This document shows, one piece after another, positions 59,459 to 64,000 of a DNA stretch of 64,000 bases. The notes under the pieces are model-generated. The model made no database searches. It was not told the DNA's origin and was given only the letters and a program-made list of their open reading frames with translations. The first letter of the stretch is position 1. Each line of letters begins with the position of its first letter. Origin of the DNA: JAGXRK01 sp963714415 (lineage in GTDB: Bacteria; Bacteroidota; Ignavibacteria; Ignavibacteriales; Ignavibacteriaceae); assembly GCA_963714415.1 (NCBI GenBank), contig CAVQOL010000002.1, forward strand, positions 124,001 to 188,000, written 5' to 3'. The position numbers were made by a program, and so were the translations under genes.

Positions 59459-59916
59459 TGTCAGAAAAAGTAATTGTAAAATTTAAAAGACTTAGCGAAG
59501 ATTTTAATGATGTTCAGGTTCCTGAATACGCTACTACAGGAAGTTCCGGTATGGATATAAGGGCAGCTTTGAAAGAAGAAATAATCTTAAAGCCCGGACA
59601 AATTGAACTTATTCCCACAAATATTTCCGTGGAAATTCCTTTTGGATATGAAATTCAAGTGAGACCGAGAAGCGGACTTGCAATTAAGCACGGAATCGGT
59701 GTTCTTAATTCTCCCGGAACTATTGATTCTGATTATCGCGGTGAAGTAAAAATTATATTGATCAACCTTAGCAAAGAAGAATTTAAAATTTCTTCCGGTG
59801 ACAGAATTGCACAGCTTGTCCTATCAAAAGTTTATCTTGCAGAATTAAAAGAAAGCGATGAACTAAATGATAGCAGAAGGGGTGAAGGCGGATTCGGTCA
59901 TACTGGTAAAAGTTAA
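59458..59916 (+). CDS. dut: dUTP diphosphatase (dUTPase)
   Basis: 152 residues with the five dUTPase motifs: 'GSSGMDIRA' (1), 'PRSGLAIKHGI' (2), 'NSPGTIDSDYRGEV' (3), 'GDRIAQLVL' (4) and 'RRGEGGFGHTGK' (5, where the usual Ser of 'FGSTG' is His). It splits dUTP to dUMP, keeping uracil out of DNA. The ATG shares bases with the flippase stop, so translation is coupled. Confidence 0.95.
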   Translation: MSEKVIVKFKRLSEDFNDVQVPEYATTGSSGMDIRAALKEEIILKPGQIELIPTNISVEIPFGYEIQVRPRSGLAIKHGIGVLNSPGTIDSDYRGEVKIILINLSKEEFKISSGDRIAQLVLSKVYLAELKESDELNDSRRGEGGFGHTGKS

Positions 59917-60175
59917 GCTTATCTCATTTCAAACGGGTTCAGGTTCAAGAAGGAACAGTAAATAATTTTCCGCATTTTTTCTCTGTAATTCTCTATTATT
60001 TTTTTAATAAAATTAATTTTCGTGTCAATATGAAAATTGATATAAAAAATTTGTAAGTTTAATTCAGATCTCAGATAAAATCTACTTGTCTGAAATTTTA
60101 TTGATGCCAGTTTTTATAAGTTTTATTACGTCATTTCCTCTCCTCTTTAGGGAGAGATAAAGTGGACCATTTTTC

Positions 60176-63100
60176 ATGTCTGATTTTATTCATTTACATA
60201 ATCACACTCATTACAGTTTGCAGGACGGCGCTTGTACTGTTCAGGGACTAATAGATGCTGCCCAAAAACACGGAATGAAATCAGTTGCTATTACCGATCA
60301 CGGTGTATTGTATGGAGCCGCTGAGTTTTATAAAAAAGCTACAAAGGCAGGAATCAAGCCTATAATTGGTATGGAGGCATACATTGTTACCGAGGGCAGC
60401 AGGTTTGATAAAACCAAAGGTGAAGATGTTCCCGGTAGAAAAAGGGCAAAGCATTACAACCATTTAATTCTCCTTGCAAAAAATAAAACAGGATTTGATA
60501 ATCTTTCCAAGCTATCTACACTTGGCCATACCGAGGGATTTTATTATAAACCAAGAATTGATCTTGAACTTCTTAAAAAATATTCTGAAGGATTGATTTG
60601 CACTTCCGCATGTGTAAGCGGTGTTGTATCATATCACCTCGTTAATGGTGATTTTACAAAAGCAAAAGATACAGCAAAAACTTACAAAGATATTTTCGGT
60701 GAGGATTTTTATCTCGAGATACAAAATCACAATATGGATAATGAAAAACTTGTTCTCGAAGGAATGCCGAAACTTTCTCAAGAACTTGGAATAAAGTTGG
60801 TTGCAACTAACGATTGCCACTACATTGAAAAAGATCATGCAATTCCTCACAACATTCTTCTTCTTTTATCAGATAAGAACGGCGCAGATTATAAAGACTT
60901 ACGTTATGGAACTGATCAGGTATATTTTAAATCATCTGAAGAGATGATAAAACTTTTTAAAAAGTATAAAGGTGCAATTGAAAATACGCTTGAAATTGAT
61001 TCGAAAATAGATCTTAAACTGGATTTTGATGGACATCATTTTCCAAATTTTCCTATACCTGGAAATTCAAACGCAAAAACACTTGAAGAATATCTTGAGT
61101 TTCTTGCCCTGCAAGGTTTGAAGAATAGGAAATTGAACATTACCAAAGAAGTTGAAGACCGTTTCAGGTTTGAGCTTGACACAATTAAACAAATGGGATT
61201 TGCCAGCTATTTCCTTATTGTTCAGGATTTTATAAATACCGCGAAGCAAAAAAATATCCCTGTTGGTCCCGGCAGAGGAAGCGTTGCGGGTAGTTTGGTT
61301 GCTTATGCTTTGGGCATCACAAATATAAATCCTCTCGATTTTGCTTTGTTGTTTGAAAGGTTTTTAAATCCCGCAAGAAAATCGATGCCTGATATTGATG
61401 TTGATTTTGCAGATGACCAGAGAGGCGAAGTAATTGATTATGTAAGAGAAAAATATGGAAATGATTGCGTTAGTCAGATTATAACATTCAACAGGCTTTC
61501 ATCGAAAGCAGTTATAAGAGATGTTGCAAGAGTTCTTAAAGTTCCAATTCCAACAGTAAATAAAATCACTAAATATATTCCATCAAAGTTTGGTAAAGTT
61601 TATACAATAGACCAGGCGCTTGCTGAAGTTCCTGAACTTCAGTGGGTACAAAACTCTGATGACGAATCAATTAAGGATTTGATAAAATATGCTAAAGTGC
61701 TTGAAGGAATGAACCGAAATGCTTCCAAGCACGCCGCCGGTGTGGTTATTACTCCCGATGATGTAAGCAAATATGTTCCTCTGGCGAATGCTGTAAATGC
61801 AACATCGCAAAATGATTTAGTTACTCAGTTCAATATGAAAGACATTGAAAGCTCCGGTTTGCTTAAAATGGATTTCCTTGGACTGAGAACATTAACAATT
61901 ATTCGCGATACGCTCGACTTCATTAAAAAGAATCATAATGTAATAATTGATATTGATTCCATTCCTTTCGATGATGAAAAAACTTATGCGCTGTTTTCAA
62001 AAGGGCAAACAACCGGTGTGTTCCAGTTTGAGTCGTCGCCGATGCGCGAATACTTAAAACGATTGCAGCCAAACAGTTTGAGTGATCTTGCAGCAATGAA
62101 TGCTCTTTATCGTCCTGGTCCTATGGAATTCATCGATGATTTTATTGAAAGAAAATTCGGACGAAAGAAGGTTAAATATAAACACCCTATTCTTGAAACT
62201 ATACTGAAGGAAACTTATGGAATTATAGTTTACCAGGAACAGGTTATTCAAATTGCAAACCAGGTCGGGGGAATGAGTCTTGCTGAAGCCGATATACTTA
62301 GAAGAGCAATGGGCAAGAAAGATCTTCTTGCGATGGAAGCACAAAAAATAAAATTTCTAGATGGCGCTGTCAAAAAAGAAATTCCTCAAAAAGTTGCAAA
62401 AGAAATTTTTGATGCAATATTCAAATTTGCTAACTACGGATTTAATAAAAGCCACGCAGTTGCATACAGTTATATCGCATATCAAACAGCATATCTTAAA
62501 GCGTATTACCCGGCAGAGTTTCTTGCTGCAAATCTCAAGAATGAATTTGGAAACACCGATAAAGTAACAAAGTTTCTTGAAGATTGTCGTAAGCTGAAAA
62601 TAAAAGTTCTTCCACCCGATGTAAATAATCCTTCAGTTTATTTTGACGCTGAAGAAGGTCAAATCAGATTTGGAATGTCCGCAATTAAAAATGTCGGCAT
62701 AAATGCAGTTGAAGAAATGATAAGAACAAGACAAACTCTTGGAAGAGATTTTACTAGTATTTTTGATTTTTGTTTGAATCTTGATACACGTTTGGTTAAC
62801 AAAAAAACTCTTGAAGGATTGGTCCTTGCCGGTGCTTTCGATTCGATAGATAAAAATCGCGCGAAACTTTTTGATGCTGTTGAAGCTGCGTTAGATTTTA
62901 GCCATAAAGCTCAGAATTCAAAATTACTTTCACAGAACAGTTTATTTGGTGATTCAGAAGAAGTTCAGATATCTGAACCTGTTCTTCCTGAAGTGAAGCC
63001 ATGGAGTGAATTAGAAATCTTAGCAAGAGAGAGAGAAGTAATAGGATTTTATGTAACAGGTCATCCGCTACGCAAATATGAACTCGAATATAAATCTTTT

Positions 63101-63643
63101 GCCAGCATTCATATTGGTGAAACAGAAGAAGTAACCGATATGGCAGATATTCGTGTATGCGGAGTTATAACTGATATTAAAACTAAGATTGATAAGTCCG
63201 GCAGAACAATGGCATTCTTTAAAATTGATGATTTTACAGGTTCATGCGAATGTTTAATGTTCTCAAAAACTTATGCTGAATATGGCGATTTGTTAAAAAA
63301 AGAGGAGTCTGTTTTTATTTTTGGTGATCTTGAAAGCAGCGGTGATGCAGTAAAAGCCCATGTAAAAAAAATTATTCCACTTGAAAAAGTAAGAGATTCA
63401 TTAACGGAAAGTCTTAAACTTTTAATTGATAAAGAAAAAGTAACCGAGGAAACAACAAAAAAAATTAAAACAATACTTGCTAAACATTCCGGCTCCGTTC
63501 CGGTTTTTCTTCAATTGAATGAAGAAGGAATTAAAAGTAAAATATTTGCATTAAAAGATAACAGAGTAAATTTAAGCGATAATCTGTTACTAGCTCTAAC
63601 GAAACTTATCGGTGAAGATTCGATTGTTTTGAAATCAAAGTGA
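60176..63643 (+). CDS. dnaE: DNA polymerase III subunit alpha
   Basis: 1155 residues, no frameshift over 3.4 kb. The PHP domain opens 'FIHLHNHTHYSLQDGACTVQ' and 'SVAITDHGVLYGAAEFYKKA'. The catalytic aspartates are in 'SMPDIDVDFADD'; 'FNKSHAVAYSYIAYQTAYLK' precedes the helix-hairpin-helix part, and the OB-fold lies near 'ICGVITDIK'-like text at residue 1000 ('RVCGVITDIKTKIDKSGRTM'). It is the replicative polymerase. It has its own promoter region after a 259-base gap with a CTCTCC/GGAGAG hairpin around 60138. Confidence 0.97.
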   Translation: MSDFIHLHNHTHYSLQDGACTVQGLIDAAQKHGMKSVAITDHGVLYGAAEFYKKATKAGIKPIIGMEAYIVTEGSRFDKTKGEDVPGRKRAKHYNHLILLAKNKTGFDNLSKLSTLGHTEGFYYKPRIDLELLKKYSEGLICTSACVSGVVSYHLVNGDFTKAKDTAKTYKDIFGEDFYLEIQNHNMDNEKLVLEGMPKLSQELGIKLVATNDCHYIEKDHAIPHNILLLLSDKNGADYKDLRYGTDQVYFKSSEEMIKLFKKYKGAIENTLEIDSKIDLKLDFDGHHFPNFPIPGNSNAKTLEEYLEFLALQGLKNRKLNITKEVEDRFRFELDTIKQMGFASYFLIVQDFINTAKQKNIPVGPGRGSVAGSLVAYALGITNINPLDFALLFERFLNPARKSMPDIDVDFADDQRGEVIDYVREKYGNDCVSQIITFNRLSSKAVIRDVARVLKVPIPTVNKITKYIPSKFGKVYTIDQALAEVPELQWVQNSDDESIKDLIKYAKVLEGMNRNASKHAAGVVITPDDVSKYVPLANAVNATSQNDLVTQFNMKDIESSGLLKMDFLGLRTLTIIRDTLDFIKKNHNVIIDIDSIPFDDEKTYALFSKGQTTGVFQFESSPMREYLKRLQPNSLSDLAAMNALYRPGPMEFIDDFIERKFGRKKVKYKHPILETILKETYGIIVYQEQVIQIANQVGGMSLAEADILRRAMGKKDLLAMEAQKIKFLDGAVKKEIPQKVAKEIFDAIFKFANYGFNKSHAVAYSYIAYQTAYLKAYYPAEFLAANLKNEFGNTDKVTKFLEDCRKLKIKVLPPDVNNPSVYFDAEEGQIRFGMSAIKNVGINAVEEMIRTRQTLGRDFTSIFDFCLNLDTRLVNKKTLEGLVLAGAFDSIDKNRAKLFDAVEAALDFSHKAQNSKLLSQNSLFGDSEEVQISEPVLPEVKPWSELEILAREREVIGFYVTGHPLRKYELEYKSFASIHIGETEEVTDMADIRVCGVITDIKTKIDKSGRTMAFFKIDDFTGSCECLMFSKTYAEYGDLLKKEESVFIFGDLESSGDAVKAHVKKIIPLEKVRDSLTESLKLLIDKEKVTEETTKKIKTILAKHSGSVPVFLQLNEEGIKSKIFALKDNRVNLSDNLLLALTKLIGEDSIVLKSK

Positions 63644-63924
63644 TTGAACAACGATAGTTACAAACCAGCTATCAGACAGATGATATCGTGAAAACAAATG
63701 GATAAAAAGAGAATTGATTAAGGATGTACAGATTCATGATTTCCAATCAATCATTCAATCAATCATTCATTTGTTAAATTGTCAATTCCGGTAAGTTGTT
63801 TTCTATTTCAAAAATATAAACATAAAAAGTATTTTTTAAACGATTGAAATAATGTTGTTTCGCTTAGTCTTATTTCTTATAATTGCCACTCTATTTATAG
63901 AAACAAAAAAGGATAATGCCTCTC

Positions 63925-64000
63925 ATGGAAAGGAAAGAGAACAATAAATGTTGGGCTCTGATTCTTGGTGCTTCATCCGGATTTGGTGAGGCAACGGCAC
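63925..64000 (+). CDS. Short-chain dehydrogenase/reductase (partial, start only)
   Basis: The first 25 residues are visible: MERKENNKCWALILGASSGF then GEATA. 'GASSGFGEATA' is the NAD(P)-binding glycine motif (TGxxxGxG type) of the SDR family. The rest is outside the window. An in-frame ATG at 63916 is a possible alternative start. The substrate cannot be known from this piece. Confidence 0.75.
   Translation, partial: MERKENNKCWALILGASSGFGEATA

Noticed and set aside
63852..63947. 31-residue hydrophobic ORF overlapping the SDR start
   Set aside because: Very short, no Shine-Dalgarno, and it overlaps the clear start of the dehydrogenase gene.

Overview
The window looks like a piece of chromosome from a bacterium of the Ignavibacteria / Bacteroidota-Chlorobiota side of the tree. 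The DNA is visibly AT-rich. Several secreted proteins end in the type IX secretion (T9SS) sorting domain with the 'QNYPNPFNP' signature. The other pointers are DUF4837, DUF3098 and DUF2723 proteins, a SprE/PorW-like TPR lipoprotein and SecA with a C-terminal SEC-C zinc motif. I saw no rRNA, tRNA, CRISPR array, prophage or transposase gene.

Layout. 0-8 kb: an anti-sigma/ECF-sigma pair, an M14 carboxypeptidase, a redoxin, an outer-membrane barrel protein, then methyltransferase - CYTH - AddB-like nuclease in overlapping order. 8-18.4 kb: an M1 peptidase with a T9SS tail, a strong terminator, then a co-directional housekeeping run greA-ribD-ribE-tilS-hpt-ftsH-CTP-type lipid kinase-DUF4837 lipoprotein. 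18.4-23.2 kb: DUF2723 membrane protein and glnE on the minus strand. 23-26.7 kb: an accessory stretch with a small secreted protein, an M28 peptidase with a T9SS tail, a class D beta-lactamase homologue and a cluster of palindromic repeats. 26.7-35.2 kb: secA, glnB (PII), SprE-like TPR lipoprotein, AlbA_2 protein, dprA, DUF3098 and a small helix-turn-helix candidate with hairpins on both sides. 35.6-39.6 kb: three tandem T9SS cargo genes, one of them a 14-repeat YCF48-type beta-propeller. 39.8-55.1 kb: an exopolysaccharide/O-antigen-type locus made of two divergent gene sets (GT4, Wzz, Wzx, Wzy, GT2 on the minus strand; GT2, WbaP-like initiator, IVP-like protein, DPM1-like GT2 and a GT2-PGT fusion on the plus strand). 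55-64 kb: accA, a nucleotidyltransferase pair resembling a toxin-antitoxin system, thioesterase, nadC, a second flippase, dut, dnaE and the start of an SDR gene.

Two themes dominate. First, about 20 positions carry a reading-frame break, at least 16 of them explained by exactly one surplus base, and they hit indispensable genes such as secA. This looks like uncorrected insertion errors in the consensus (or, less likely, real decay), so I describe most broken genes as one gene across the break. Second, short palindromic repeats move around here: a 20-bp palindrome sits inside the hairpin loop of one copy of a MITE-like element but not of the other, and a related palindrome is inserted in frame in a T9SS sorting domain. 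These repeats, the structured leader at 34.8-35.4 kb and the degenerate sugar-transferase fusion are the least conventional parts of the window.
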